The position numbers were made by a program, and so were the translations under genes. Positions 26,119 through 34,769 of a stretch of 64,000 bases of DNA are shown here, piece after piece. Each line of letters begins with the position of its first letter. Within the stretch, counting starts at the first letter, position 1. The notes beneath the pieces are model-generated. The model was not told where the DNA came from. It saw only the letters and a list, made by a program, of their open reading frames with translations, and did no database searches. The stretch lies in assembly GCF_001402915.1 (NCBI RefSeq), contig NZ_CP012945.1:2457501-2521500 (forward strand). Direction: 5' to 3'. This stretch comes from Devosia sp. A16 (lineage in GTDB: Bacteria > Pseudomonadota > Alphaproteobacteria > Rhizobiales > Devosiaceae).

Positions 26119-26126
26119 TCTATCAG

Positions 26127-26708
26127 TTACGTGAGCTTCCCCGCCTTCAGCGCCGCAAGAATCCAGTCCCGGTACTTCTCGTCCCGACCCTCGATCTCGG
26201 GGGAAACCTTGCTGGCTTCGGTCATGAAGTAAAGATAGTCGCGCCCCATCGCTTCGCCGCGTCCGGTATGCATGTCGACGGCGAAATCCGGAATTTCCGG
26301 CAGCCGTTCGCCGAACGCCATGGCGTGCTTGGCCCAATTGACCATATCGTCGCTGGTGCGGTCCTTCTTGCCCAGCGACAGCACGCGGATGGCGTGCGCG
26401 GCGAACAGGAACCGGTCATGCGTCGGCCGGTCGAAGCGCTGGTGCGTGCGGTAGAGCGTATCGACCAGCACCGGCGCGTCGAGGTTGCCGAAGCCGACAT
26501 CCTCGACCGAGATCACCGCCAGCCGGTCCCACAGCTTCTGCTCAAGTTCGGGGCTGGTGAGGTACATCTCCCAGCCGAGCAGCACGGCATTCTCGGTGAG
26601 CCCGCGCCGGATGGATTTCTGCAGCGCCGAAATGACTTCGTCGGCCGGAAGGCCGTTCTCGGTGGTGGTGCGCTGCCACGGATCGGGCGCCTGCTTCACC
26701 TTGGTCAT
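26127..26708 (-). CDS. Stand-alone MgsA/RarA C-terminal-like domain protein, 193 aa
   Basis: The segments EVISALQKSIRRGLTENAVL and LWDRLAVISVEDVGFGNLDAPVLVDTLYR resemble the C-terminal domain of the AAA+ protein MgsA/RarA (ISALHKSIRG..., ...IASEDIGLADP). The AAA+ ATPase half is absent: there is no Walker A or B. The protein ends with a charged tail. It overlaps the amidotransferase-like gene by 4 nt in the nucleoside operon, so its role is probably metabolic or regulatory rather than replication repair. The fold assignment is by motif; the function is unknown. Confidence 0.6.
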   Translation of the reverse strand: MTKVKQAPDPWQRTTTENGLPADEVISALQKSIRRGLTENAVLLGWEMYLTSPELEQKLWDRLAVISVEDVGFGNLDAPVLVDTLYRTHQRFDRPTHDRFLFAAHAIRVLSLGKKDRTSDDMVNWAKHAMAFGERLPEIPDFAVDMHTGRGEAMGRDYLYFMTEASKVSPEIEGRDEKYRDWILAALKAGKLT

Positions 26709-27454
26709 TTGCCGCTCACCCAGTTCGCGATGTTGTTCCACAACGGCGCATAACCGGTCCAGTCGACGAAGGGCGGCGGCGCCCAGTGCGGCCCGCAATC
26801 GGAGGTGAACACCGCCGAGCGGCCCTCGCCGAAGGTGCCGACCGCGATCAGCGGATCGCCGCCGACCCGCACCAGCACGTCCGCATCGGGCTTGGCTACC
26901 ACCTCGTTGTAGCCGAGCAGCGCCGGCCATTCCCCGTTGATCCCCTTGGTGATGGGATGGCCGGGATCTCCGACATGGGCGACGACACCCTGCGGGTTCT
27001 CCCGCCGGTCGTCATGGCGATAGAGGGTCACCGGCAGCACTTCTTCGATCGCCGTGCCGGCATACTGGCCCTTGGCGTCGATGCCCTGGAAGGTGAGATA
27101 GCCGCCGATCATCACGAGGCCGCCGCCGTTGCGTACGTAATCCCTGATCGCGTTCAGGCGGTTGGGGAGCGGCACCGAGCGCACGAAAGTGTCGGGGTGC
27201 AGCAGCAGCGTGTTGGCGCCGATATCGGACAGCATCACCACGTCGTAGGCGGCGAGCGCTTCGGCGGTCTGCGGAAAATCCCGTGCCGCCAGGTGGTTGG
27301 GGAGGAATGTCACCTCCCAGCCACCGCCCTCGAGCGCCGCCTTCAGCCAGCGCACGCCCTCGTTGTATTCGGTGGTGGTGAAGCTGTCGAAACCCTTGGT
27401 GTGGATCGAGTGGGTGACCCAGGATTCCCCGGCAATCAATACGCGCTTACTCAC
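26705..27454 (-). CDS. ThuA/glutamine-amidotransferase-like protein (class I GATase fold), 249 aa
   Basis: The sequence starts RVLIAGESWVTHSIHTKGFD and contains YDVVMLSDIGANTLLL and YVRNGGGLVMIGGYLTFQG, the Rossmann-like core of the GATase1-like (PF07090/ThuA) family. No nucleophilic Cys appears at the expected elbow (GGGLVMIGGYL), so it is probably not a true glutaminase; related proteins in sugar and nucleoside operons are uncharacterised. It overlaps the LacI gene and the next gene by 4 nt each, so it is under the regulator's own control. Substrate unknown. Confidence 0.7.
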   Translation of the reverse strand: MSKRVLIAGESWVTHSIHTKGFDSFTTTEYNEGVRWLKAALEGGGWEVTFLPNHLAARDFPQTAEALAAYDVVMLSDIGANTLLLHPDTFVRSVPLPNRLNAIRDYVRNGGGLVMIGGYLTFQGIDAKGQYAGTAIEEVLPVTLYRHDDRRENPQGVVAHVGDPGHPITKGINGEWPALLGYNEVVAKPDADVLVRVGGDPLIAVGTFGEGRSAVFTSDCGPHWAPPPFVDWTGYAPLWNNIANWVSGK

Positions 27455-28467
27455 GCTACAAAGTCCTTCCGTGTGGGTGCGGCGACCGACTGGCGCCGGA
27501 TGAGTTCGACGGGCAACCGCGTCAACAGCGGCGGTGCTTCGCCATTGAGCAGCGCCAACAGGGTCTGGAACCCCTGGCGTCCGAGCTGCTCCACGGGCTG
27601 GCGGATGGCGGTCAGCGGCGGCGTCAGCAGCGCGCCGAAAGGCATGTCGTCGAAGCCGATCAGCGAGATGTCGTCCGGGACGCTGATGCCTGCCTCCTTG
27701 AGGCCCATCACCGCGCCGATGGCGAGGTAGTCCGAAGAGGCGAAGATCGCCGTCGGCGGCATGGGCAGCTCGAGAAATTTCCGTGTTGCGACGCGCGCTA
27801 GTTCCGGCGCGAAGCTGCCGATGGCGACATATTCCGGTCGCACCGCGATGCCGGCCTCGTTCATCGCCAGCAGGAACCCTTCGCGCCGTTCGGTGACGGT
27901 CAGCAGCCCATGCGGGCCGCCCAGATAGGCGATGCGGCGGTGCCCGGCTTCGATCAGGTGGCGGGTCGCGGCGTGTGCGCCCTCGGTGTTCTCGACGAAC
28001 AGCCGCGGCACCCCCACCCCGGGAATGTCCTCGTCGACGATGACGACGTTCCGCCGCTTGCCGATTAGCGCCGCGAGGGTTCCGTCATCGGGCGTGTTGG
28101 TCATCATCAACAGGCCGTCGACATGGCGGTCGTGCAGCCGCTCGAGCGAGGCGATCTCGCGGTCGCGGTCGGAGCGGGTGGAGCTCATGAACACGGTGTA
28201 GCCGTGCCGGTCGGCCTCGTCCTCGAAGGCCGAGGCCAATTCGGCGAAGAACGGCTCGCGGATTTCCGGCGTCACCAGGCCAACCGCCTCGGTCTTGCCG
28301 GTGGAAAGCCGCTTGGCGAGCAGGTTCGGCCGGTAATCGAGCTTGGCGATCGCCGCATCAATGCGGCTCGCCGTCGAGGGCGGCAACTCGATACGATTGT
28401 TGAGGTACCGGGACACCGTTGTCGGCGACACCCCGGCATCCTGCGCCACATCATGGATCGTTGCCAT
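27451..28467 (-). CDS. LacI-family regulator of the nucleoside locus, 338 aa
   Basis: The N-terminal helix-turn-helix is ATIHDVAQDAGVSPTTVSRY, followed by the hinge (LDYRPNLLAKRLSTGKT) and a periplasmic-binding-protein-like effector domain (MMTNTPDDGTL, IFASSDYLAIGAVMGLKEAG, DISLIGFDDMPFGALLTPPL). The ligand is probably a nucleoside, base or ribose derivative (inference from neighbours). Candidate operators lie just upstream of it (28501-28527), and a better palindrome is at the divergent promoter (32404-32417). Its stop overlaps the next gene, so it is part of the operon. Confidence 0.93.
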   Translation of the reverse strand: MATIHDVAQDAGVSPTTVSRYLNNRIELPPSTASRIDAAIAKLDYRPNLLAKRLSTGKTEAVGLVTPEIREPFFAELASAFEDEADRHGYTVFMSSTRSDRDREIASLERLHDRHVDGLLMMTNTPDDGTLAALIGKRRNVVIVDEDIPGVGVPRLFVENTEGAHAATRHLIEAGHRRIAYLGGPHGLLTVTERREGFLLAMNEAGIAVRPEYVAIGSFAPELARVATRKFLELPMPPTAIFASSDYLAIGAVMGLKEAGISVPDDISLIGFDDMPFGALLTPPLTAIRQPVEQLGRQGFQTLLALLNGEAPPLLTRLPVELIRRQSVAAPTRKDFVA

Positions 28468-28500
28468 CGCACCCCCACTCGCGCCGGTAAGCTAGATCGA

Positions 28501-28527
28501 TGCAAGCGCTTTAGTAAAGCGGTTTCG
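28501..28527. promoter_or_regulatory. Two abutting LacI-type operator-like sites upstream of the LacI gene
   Basis: TGCAAGCGCTTTAG (28501-28514) fits the LacI/GalR consensus TGNAANCGNTTNCA except for the last two bases. GTAAAGCGGTTTCG (28514-28527) matches 11 of 14 bases of the perfect palindrome at 32404-32417. They lie about 35-60 bp before the LacI start, fitting autoregulation. Confidence 0.62.
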
Positions 28528-28625
28528 TAGACAGATTCCCGGGTGTTTGTCGCCGCGGTTTCTCTCCTCCCTCTCAAGGAGGAGGGAGGCGATCGCATCG
28601 AGTTCGGCGTCCCTGACCGGCGCTT

Positions 28626-30491
28626 CTACCAGACGATGGGATGCACTTCGCCCGTCGATACATTGACGAAACCCTCCGGCGCCAGCGGCGAGGGTGCCAC
28701 CAGCACCCAGGTCCACGGCGCGCAGGTGAGCGTCGCGAACATCAGCCGCTCCGGAAAGCCGGGGTTCCAGCGGGGGCGGAAGGTCGGCTCGTACATCCAG
28801 TCGACCTCTGCGGCGGCGCGGTAGAGCGCCTGCATGTCGGCGTCGAGCTCCGCCGCCGGGCGCTTCGACATCAACCCGCCGATCTCGAAGCGGACCGTCG
28901 CCGTGACCTTGCCCTTGTGCACGAGGGCCCAGCCCCCCTGCGTTTCCCGCAATGTATTGACTGCCAGCGCCATGGCGGCATCGGAGGAGCCGCAGGTCCA
29001 GATATTGTGCTTGTCATGCGCCACCGAGCAGGCGACGGCGGTGTCAGGGTCGCGCGGCCCGCAGCCGCGCCAGAACATCCTCGCGACCTTGCCCTCGCCC
29101 GAGAAGCGGTCGACGATGGCGAACTTGGTGAGGTTCTCGCTGTCGAGCCGTTGCACTTCGCCGTCGGCGACCGGCAGCTCCATGGTGTAGAAATCCGGAT
29201 GCCAGTGGAACGGCCGGATCACCGCCGCCTGCATGGTCGTTCGCCCCGGCGCCGCCTTGATGGCGAAGTCGCCCGGCGTGAGCTCGCGCTGGATGTTGAT
29301 GGTTCGCGTTGCCCAGTCCGGCCAGTCGATGTCCGGCACCTTGCCGATGAAGCTCGTCCCCTCCGAGATCTGCGCCCCATCGGCCCAGACCTTGGCGATC
29401 TTCAGCGAAGCGACGTCATCGAGCAGCACCATGTCGGCAAACCGCCCGGGCGAGATCGAGCCGACCCAGGGCGTCAGCCGCATGTGTCGCGCCGGATTGA
29501 TTGTGGCGCACTGAATGGCGATTTCCGCCGGCAGGCCGGCGGCGATGGCGGTGCGGATATTGTGGTCGGTGGCCCCGGTCTCGAGCGTCAGCGTGGCGCT
29601 GCGGTCGTCGGTGGCGAACGCCACCTGGCTCCAGTCGACCAGGCCCTTCTGCAGCAGCCCGGTGATGATCTCGGTCATCGAATGGATGCGGATCTCGATG
29701 AACAGGCCGTGCCGCAACTTGTCCCAGGCCTCGTCGGCGGTCATCATCTCGTGGTCGGAGGCGAGGCCGGCCGCGGCGAAGGCGTTGATTTCGCCCAGGG
29801 TCCTCAGCCCCGCGCCATGGCCCTCGACCACGCCGCGCGCCGCGAAGGTCGCCTCGATCATTCCCCAGAGCCGCTGGTGCGACGGGTTCTCGGGGTTCCA
29901 CACCGCCGGCCAGTCCATCACCTCGTCGAGGCCGGTAACCATGGGGCTCGCGGCCATGAACCTCGCCTGCTCGTCATGGCCGAAATGCCCGCCGCCCCAC
30001 TCGTAAGCGGTGGGCGGCACGGCCGAGCCCGGTTGCGGGAACACCTTCAGCGGCGAGCCGGCCTGCCGGGCGGTCAGCCAGAACTCGAGGTTGTGCGGGC
30101 CATCGACATTGGAAAACTCGTGGCTTGCCTCGCAGGTCCAGGTATTGCCGCGCGGCATCACCAGCGCGGCTTCCCATTCCGGCGTCAGGTGCGAGCTTTC
30201 GATGTGCTTGTGCACTTCGCCGAAGCCGGGCACCGCGGCGAGCTTGGGCTCGTGGAACCGCTCCTTGACCTGCCCCTGGTATTCGCCCGCCGGCCCGACC
30301 CAGGCGATGCGCTTGCCGCGCATCACGATCTCCTGGTCATGCATCCACGTGCGCGAATGCACGTCGAGCAGTTTTCCGACCCGCAGCGACCGGTCGGCCG
30401 GCCGCTTGCCGAGCGCCACCAGCAGCAGGTCCTGTCGGATCTTCACTTCGTCGGCGGCGGTGATGAGGAGGTCGTTTGGGAGGGAGGTCAT
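28626..30491 (-). CDS. Adenine-deaminase-like amidohydrolase (AdeC family), 621 aa
   Basis: The metal-site segment VPGFGEVHKHIESSHLTPEW parallels the PGFIDAHVHIESS of adenine deaminases, then ASHEFSNVDG, EGHGAGLRTLGEINAFAAAGL, SDHEMMTADEAWDKLRHGL and AFATDDRSA follow as in AdeC. The C-terminal domain (WALVHKGKVTATVRFEIGGL) is also present. The length is slightly above the usual 570-610. HKH replaces the HVH of most members, so it belongs to a divergent branch, possibly with another purine-like substrate. It lies between the creatininase-like gene and the LacI gene on minus, bounded on its promoter side by an inverted-repeat element. Confidence 0.82.
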   Translation of the reverse strand: MTSLPNDLLITAADEVKIRQDLLLVALGKRPADRSLRVGKLLDVHSRTWMHDQEIVMRGKRIAWVGPAGEYQGQVKERFHEPKLAAVPGFGEVHKHIESSHLTPEWEAALVMPRGNTWTCEASHEFSNVDGPHNLEFWLTARQAGSPLKVFPQPGSAVPPTAYEWGGGHFGHDEQARFMAASPMVTGLDEVMDWPAVWNPENPSHQRLWGMIEATFAARGVVEGHGAGLRTLGEINAFAAAGLASDHEMMTADEAWDKLRHGLFIEIRIHSMTEIITGLLQKGLVDWSQVAFATDDRSATLTLETGATDHNIRTAIAAGLPAEIAIQCATINPARHMRLTPWVGSISPGRFADMVLLDDVASLKIAKVWADGAQISEGTSFIGKVPDIDWPDWATRTINIQRELTPGDFAIKAAPGRTTMQAAVIRPFHWHPDFYTMELPVADGEVQRLDSENLTKFAIVDRFSGEGKVARMFWRGCGPRDPDTAVACSVAHDKHNIWTCGSSDAAMALAVNTLRETQGGWALVHKGKVTATVRFEIGGLMSKRPAAELDADMQALYRAAAEVDWMYEPTFRPRWNPGFPERLMFATLTCAPWTWVLVAPSPLAPEGFVNVSTGEVHPIVW

Positions 30492-30510
30492 GCAGATATC
30501 CTATCGATAG

Positions 30511-30635
30511 AGACGGCCCCCTCCCATCCTCCCCCATGAAGGGGGAGGTGCCCCGCCGGTGCTTTTGGCAGGATCGAGCGACAGCCTCGACTCTTCACCT
30601 CCCCCCTTGTGGGGGAGGTCGGGAGGGGGCCGTCT
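30511..30635. repeat. Inverted-repeat intergenic element, same subfamily as 25997-26118
   Basis: The outer ends AGACGGCCCCCTCCC and GGGAGGGGGCCGTCT are reverse complements; internal arms are AAGGGGGAGGTG and CACCTCCCCCCTT. Left-arm DNA is nearly identical to the element at 25997, so the two share origin. It sits between the creatininase-like and adenine-deaminase-like genes. Confidence 0.82.
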
Positions 30636-30648
30636 GCTTCAGTCGGGT

Positions 30649-31380
30649 TCAAATTCCGTACTTCTTCTTCCATAGGCCGATGAGCCTCAGGCTTTCCGCC
30701 GCGATCCCCCCGATCAGTTCCGCTCCCTTCTGCGCCGTGGCCGGTCGCGGGTCGCCGAACACGCCTGATCTGTTGAAGGCCGAAAGCTTCATCGGCTCGG
30801 ATCCGAACAGCTCCGGGAACTCGGGATACTCGGGAGCGGCGCGCTCCATCCGCACCGTCTCGGGCGCCAGCGCGAGCATCATCGAGGTCTCGACCTCGTC
30901 GGCGTGGTAGAAGCCCGGGCCGGCGGGTTCGCTCTCCATCAGCTCGGCGGCCAGCGCCTCGAGCCGGGGATAGTCGAGATGCAGCACCGGAAGACCCGCC
31001 TCGCTCAGCGTGCGCGCCGCGAGGTTGATCGGCTCGCGGTTGCCGAAATGCCCGTTGACGGTGATCAACCCCTTTACGCCCATCCGCTGCAGGCCGCGGC
31101 CGATATCGGTCACCGTCAGGCGCAGGGTTTCGGGCGACAACGACAACGTTCCGGCCCAGGCCTCGGCCGTCCAGGCGTCGCCATAGGCGATGGCGGGGAG
31201 CAGCAGCGCGTCGCAACCCGCGGCGATGCGGCGGGCCACGCCGCTCGCCAGCACCGTGTCTGTCAGCACCGGCAGATGCGCGCCATGCTGCTCCACCGCG
31301 CCGACCGGCAACACGGCGATCAGCCCGCGGGCGATCGCCGCCGAGATCTCTTCCCAACTGGCGCTTTGCGTATCGAGCAT
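30649..31380 (-). CDS. Creatininase-family amidohydrolase, 243 aa
   Basis: The segments LPVGAVEQHGAHLPVLTDT (metal ligands Glu and His), ITVNGHFGNREPINLAAR and GFYHADEVETSMMLALAP give the creatininase (MftE/ArfB-like) fold with its metal-binding residues. The family hydrolyses cyclic amides such as creatinine, N-formamidopyrimidines and related rings. In a purine/pyrimidine catabolic operon, opening of a ring-derived amide is the likely role (inference). I chose ATG 31380, which overlaps the cytidine-deaminase stop by 1 nt and has AGGA eight bases upstream; ATG 31389 is possible. Confidence 0.85.
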   Translation of the reverse strand: MLDTQSASWEEISAAIARGLIAVLPVGAVEQHGAHLPVLTDTVLASGVARRIAAGCDALLLPAIAYGDAWTAEAWAGTLSLSPETLRLTVTDIGRGLQRMGVKGLITVNGHFGNREPINLAARTLSEAGLPVLHLDYPRLEALAAELMESEPAGPGFYHADEVETSMMLALAPETVRMERAAPEYPEFPELFGSEPMKLSAFNRSGVFGDPRPATAQKGAELIGGIAAESLRLIGLWKKKYGI

Positions 31381-32336
31381 CAGGCCCATCCTGCGATGTT
31401 GAGCGGCGCCCGGGGTGCGATCCTGCCGAGCAGTTCGGTGACGCTCAGGCTGTAGTCGACATTGCCGCCGAGCCGGGTGCCGAGCGCGGCCTCCGCGATA
31501 TCGGCGGTTTCGTAGCCATGCGCAATCAGATTGATCATCGCCGCCTGCAAGGGGCCCATGCTCGGGTTGAAAGCGACGCTCTCGATCGAGAAGCCGGACA
31601 CCAGCTGCCCGTCATTGAGCGCCAGCACCACGGCGCCCGGGCATTTGCTGTAGGGCGAATGGGCGCGTCGTCCGGCATCGAGCAGCCGATCGGCGATGGC
31701 GACCGGCAAGTCGTGGCCCGCGAGTTCGAGCGTCGCGTCATAGGCGCCGGCCACCGCCCCGCGCTCACCCAGGTAATCCGGATCGAACGGCCAGGGATAG
31801 AGCTGCGGCATCGTCAGCCGATGTCCGAGCGGGTCGATCAGCGTCAGTTTGCGGCTGGTGGCGAACTCCGAGATGTACTGCCTGCAATGCGCGCACGGGT
31901 GGGCTTCGCCGATCGCAATGGTCTCGATGCTCGTGCCGCGCGCCGCGGCGCGGGTGAACACGAACCCCTCTCCGTGCACGGTGAACCCCAGATGGGTGCC
32001 GGGGAATTCCACATTGCCGCCCAGGATCAGGTTGCCGGTCTCGCGCTCCAGCCCCACCGCGCCGACGAAGAAATTCGAAATCGGCGGCCGGGCGATGCCG
32101 CGGGCGGGCGCCAGCGCCAGAAGCATCAGCTCCTCGACGCTGCCCAGGCCGAAGCTTTGCCGCAGTATCTGCGCTTCGCCGGCGAGCACGATGCTGCCGA
32201 GATTATCTTCGGGCCGGCGCGCTTTTGTTGCGATCAGCCGCATGATTTCTGCGCTAACCCTGTCGCCGATCTCGGCAGTCTGACGCTCACATCGAGCGGC
32301 GATAGCGGGGTCGGCCCGGAACGGATTGAGGCTCAC
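31380..32336 (-). CDS. cdd: Cytidine deaminase, two-domain (E. coli Cdd) type, ~318 aa
   Basis: The segments ARPPISNFFVGAVGLE, GGNVEFPGTHLGFTVHGEG and HPCAHCRQYISEF carry the zinc site: H121, E123, C148 and C151. A degenerate second domain follows (AHSPYSKCPGAVVLALNDG, VAFNPSMGPLQAAMINLIAHG), as in homodimeric Cdd. The motif is HGE instead of the near-universal HAE. GTG 32336 is taken as start because homology begins soon after; no strong Shine-Dalgarno is visible, and a TTG-initiated reading further upstream would run through the operator. It converts cytidine or deoxycytidine to uridine forms and is the first gene of the minus-strand nucleoside run. Confidence 0.85.
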   Translation of the reverse strand: MSLNPFRADPAIAARCERQTAEIGDRVSAEIMRLIATKARRPEDNLGSIVLAGEAQILRQSFGLGSVEELMLLALAPARGIARPPISNFFVGAVGLERETGNLILGGNVEFPGTHLGFTVHGEGFVFTRAAARGTSIETIAIGEAHPCAHCRQYISEFATSRKLTLIDPLGHRLTMPQLYPWPFDPDYLGERGAVAGAYDATLELAGHDLPVAIADRLLDAGRRAHSPYSKCPGAVVLALNDGQLVSGFSIESVAFNPSMGPLQAAMINLIAHGYETADIAEAALGTRLGGNVDYSLSVTELLGRIAPRAPLNIAGWA

Positions 32337-32367
32337 TTCGGGTGCTCTGGTCGTGCCGCGAATGCAT

Positions 32368-32417
32368 TTGACAAGCGGCTTTTGAGTGTCGTTAGATCGC
32401 CATGTAAACCGGTTTAC
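32368..32417 (+). promoter_or_regulatory. Divergent promoter with perfect LacI-type operator of the nucleoside regulon
   Basis: GTAAACCGGTTTAC (32404-32417) is a perfect 14-bp palindrome with the central CG typical of LacI-family sites. TTGACA (32368-32373) and TTAGAT (32392-32397) are an 18-bp-spaced promoter pair on plus, placing the operator near the transcription start and 15 bp before the deaminase start. Its position between the cytidine-deaminase run and the deaminase/hydrolase/transporter run would let one repressor control both. Confidence 0.75.
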
Positions 32418-32431
32418 CGGACGGGGGTCAA

Positions 32432-33796
32432 ATGGGTTCAACGCTTATCCACGGAGCGACGGTTCTTTCCGTGGACGCTGAAAATCGGGTGTTCGAGGGT
32501 GGTTTCGTGGCCATCCGCGAGGGTCGGATCAGCGGTGTAGGACCACGCGACGCCACTCCCAACCCGTCCGGCTTCGACGAGGTGTTCGACCTGACCGGAC
32601 ACCTCGTCATGCCGGGCCTCGTCAATGCTCATACCCACTCGGTGATGGTGCTGTTCCGCGGCCGCTCGGAAGGCCAGAGCCTCCTGACCATGGAGGGCTG
32701 GTACAACTCGATCCGCGAGCCGGAGCTGTCGTTGCTGGCGTCCGATGTCGGCCCCGCGGTGGCGCTGAGCTGCGCCGAGATGGCGCTCTCGGGCACCACC
32801 ACCTTCTGCGATCAGTATTTCTTTGCCGAGGAGATCGCCGACGCGGTGAAGGCCGCGGGCCTCCGCTCGGTCATCGCCTATGGCATCGTGCAACTGGGCG
32901 ACGAACGCCGCGGCGAGGAGGAACTGGCCAAGGCCACGGCCTTCCTCGAGCAGCAGCGCTCGGCCGACGGTCGCATCATCCCCTGGTTCGGTCCGCACGC
33001 GCCGTATGTCGACAACACCGAGGCGCTGCTCGTCGAGGAGGTGGCGGTTGCCAACAAATATGGCGTCGGCCTCCACCTGCACATGGCCTGCGGGCCCGAA
33101 GACAACGAGGAAACCGAGCGCCGCTACGGCACCACAGCGGCGGTAGCGCTCGAAAAGCTGGGCTTCTTCAACGGCCGCATCCATGCGGCGCACTGCATCG
33201 ACCTCAGCCCCGAGGATATCGCGGTATTCGCCCGGGCGCCGCATGCATCGGTGTCCTACAACGCCTCGGCCGGGCTGCGCTCGGGCCGTGCCGGCATCTG
33301 CCCGGCGGTCGAGCTCCGGGCTGCCGGCGTCACCGTGGCGCTCGGCACCGACAACGTCGCCGCCAACAATTCCTACGACATGGTCTCCGAGATGCGGGTC
33401 GCGGGCCTCGTGGCGTCGCACCGCGAGGGCGTCGCGCAGCCGCTGTCGAGCCGCGATCTGGTCCGCATGGCGACGATCGAAGGGGCCAGGGCGCTGGGCC
33501 TCGAGCACGAGATCGGCAGCCTCGAGGTCGGCAAGGCCGCCGATATCGCGGCATTCGACCTGCGTGGCGCCGGCTATTCCGAGACGCCGGACCCCGAGAC
33601 CCTGTTGGTCTATTCCGGCAGTGGCCGTGACCTGCGTCATCTTTGGGTGAGTGGCGAGCAGTTGGTCGCCGACCGGACCTTGACGCGCCGGCCCTTCGGG
33701 GACATTCGACAGGCTTACTCGGCGACTTACGCCGACTTCTGGAAGCGCGTCCAGGAAGCCAAGACGGACGCCAAGAACAAGAAAGCTGTAGCTTGA
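32432..33796 (+). CDS. ATZ/TRZ-type amidohydrolase (purine or nucleoside deaminase-like), 454 aa
   Basis: The N-terminal beta domain (TLIHGATVLSVDAENRVFEGG) leads to metal site MPGLVNAHTHSVMVLFRG, then PWFGPHAPYV, GLHLHMACGPEDNEET, IHAAHCIDLS and VALGTDNVAANNSYDM: the complete set of metal and catalytic residues of the chlorohydrolase/SAH-MTA deaminase group. Members deaminate guanine, S-adenosylhomocysteine, methylthioadenosine or related bases. A nucleoside hydrolase and transporter downstream favour a nucleoside or nucleobase substrate. The GGGGG run before ATG 32432 is a usable Shine-Dalgarno. Confidence 0.85.
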   Translation: MGSTLIHGATVLSVDAENRVFEGGFVAIREGRISGVGPRDATPNPSGFDEVFDLTGHLVMPGLVNAHTHSVMVLFRGRSEGQSLLTMEGWYNSIREPELSLLASDVGPAVALSCAEMALSGTTTFCDQYFFAEEIADAVKAAGLRSVIAYGIVQLGDERRGEEELAKATAFLEQQRSADGRIIPWFGPHAPYVDNTEALLVEEVAVANKYGVGLHLHMACGPEDNEETERRYGTTAAVALEKLGFFNGRIHAAHCIDLSPEDIAVFARAPHASVSYNASAGLRSGRAGICPAVELRAAGVTVALGTDNVAANNSYDMVSEMRVAGLVASHREGVAQPLSSRDLVRMATIEGARALGLEHEIGSLEVGKAADIAAFDLRGAGYSETPDPETLLVYSGSGRDLRHLWVSGEQLVADRTLTRRPFGDIRQAYSATYADFWKRVQEAKTDAKNKKAVA

Positions 33797-34746
33797 CCAA
33801 ACGTACGTTCATTTTCGACAGCGACGGTGGCGTCGACGACGCCCAGGCGCTCATTCTGCTGGTTGCCAACGGCAAGGTGCCGGACCTGATCACCACGGTG
33901 TTCGGCAATGTCGGGCGCGACCAGGCGACGATCAACCTCCTCGCCACTTGCGCCCAGCTCGGGCTCTCAATCCCGGTGCATCGCGGCGCCGATCGTCCGC
34001 TGACCCAGCCGATCATCGATGCCAAATACGTGCATGGCGATGATGGCCTCGGCGGCGCTCCGCGTCCCGCCAAGCAGGAAACCCATGCCTCCGACGACGG
34101 CGTCGGCGTGCTGATCCGCACCTTCAACGAGGCCAAGGCGAAGGGCGAAAAGGCCGATATCCTGATGATCGGGCCGCTCACCAACCTGGCGCTGGCGCTC
34201 CGTCTCGATCCCTCGATCGTCGATGGCATCGGCACGCTCACCATCATGGGCGGTAATGTCTATGGTCGCGGCAACACCACGCCGGCGGCCGAGTTCAACA
34301 TCTATGCCGACCCCGAGGGGGCGCATGTGGTGCTGACCGCCGGCATCGAGACGGTGGTGATCCCGTGGGAGCCATGCCTCACCCACTTCATGGTGGGCGA
34401 CAGGATCGACGCGCTGTTCGCCTCGATCCCGGCCTCGCCGCTCAAGAGCTTCAACGAGGCGCTGCAGAAGCATGCCCGCGACAACGGCATCCGTCGCGGC
34501 CTGCCCGATCGCTTCCTTTATGTCGATCCGCTGGCTGCTGCCGTGGTGCTCGATCCCTCGATGGTCACCAAGTCGATCACCGCGTCGTCCAGCGTCGAAC
34601 TGGCCCCCGGGCTGACCCGTGGCATGACGCTGGTCGATCCCTCCGGGCGCCTCGGCACCCCCAAGATTACGTTCGTCGAGGAGGTCGACGTTGCGAAGGT
34701 CGACGCGCTCTACGCCGTATCCGCCGCCTATTCACCCAAGCATTAG
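33793..34746 (+). CDS. Nucleoside hydrolase (inosine-uridine preferring type), 317 aa
   Basis: The calcium-binding motif reads FDSDGGVDDAQAL near the N terminus (canonical DTDPGxDD), followed by TTVFGNVGRDQATINLL, the metal-site region PLTNLALALRLDP, IMGGNVYGRGNTTPAAEFNIYADPEGA and a late FLYVDPLAAAVVLDP. It splits ribonucleosides into base and ribose. It starts at TTG 33793, overlapping the upstream stop (TTGA), an unusual start that probably sets a lower level by translational coupling. The ribose would pass to the ribokinase encoded at 25020-25946. Confidence 0.92.
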   Translation: MTKRTFIFDSDGGVDDAQALILLVANGKVPDLITTVFGNVGRDQATINLLATCAQLGLSIPVHRGADRPLTQPIIDAKYVHGDDGLGGAPRPAKQETHASDDGVGVLIRTFNEAKAKGEKADILMIGPLTNLALALRLDPSIVDGIGTLTIMGGNVYGRGNTTPAAEFNIYADPEGAHVVLTAGIETVVIPWEPCLTHFMVGDRIDALFASIPASPLKSFNEALQKHARDNGIRRGLPDRFLYVDPLAAAVVLDPSMVTKSITASSSVELAPGLTRGMTLVDPSGRLGTPKITFVEEVDVAKVDALYAVSAAYSPKH

Positions 34747-34769
34747 AACAAACGCAAACAGGAGTGCGC

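Noticed and set aside
32337-32441. Cytidine deaminase starting at TTG 32441
   Set aside because: The extra 35 residues show no homology and would be encoded across the LacI-type palindrome; GTG 32336 fits the family start.
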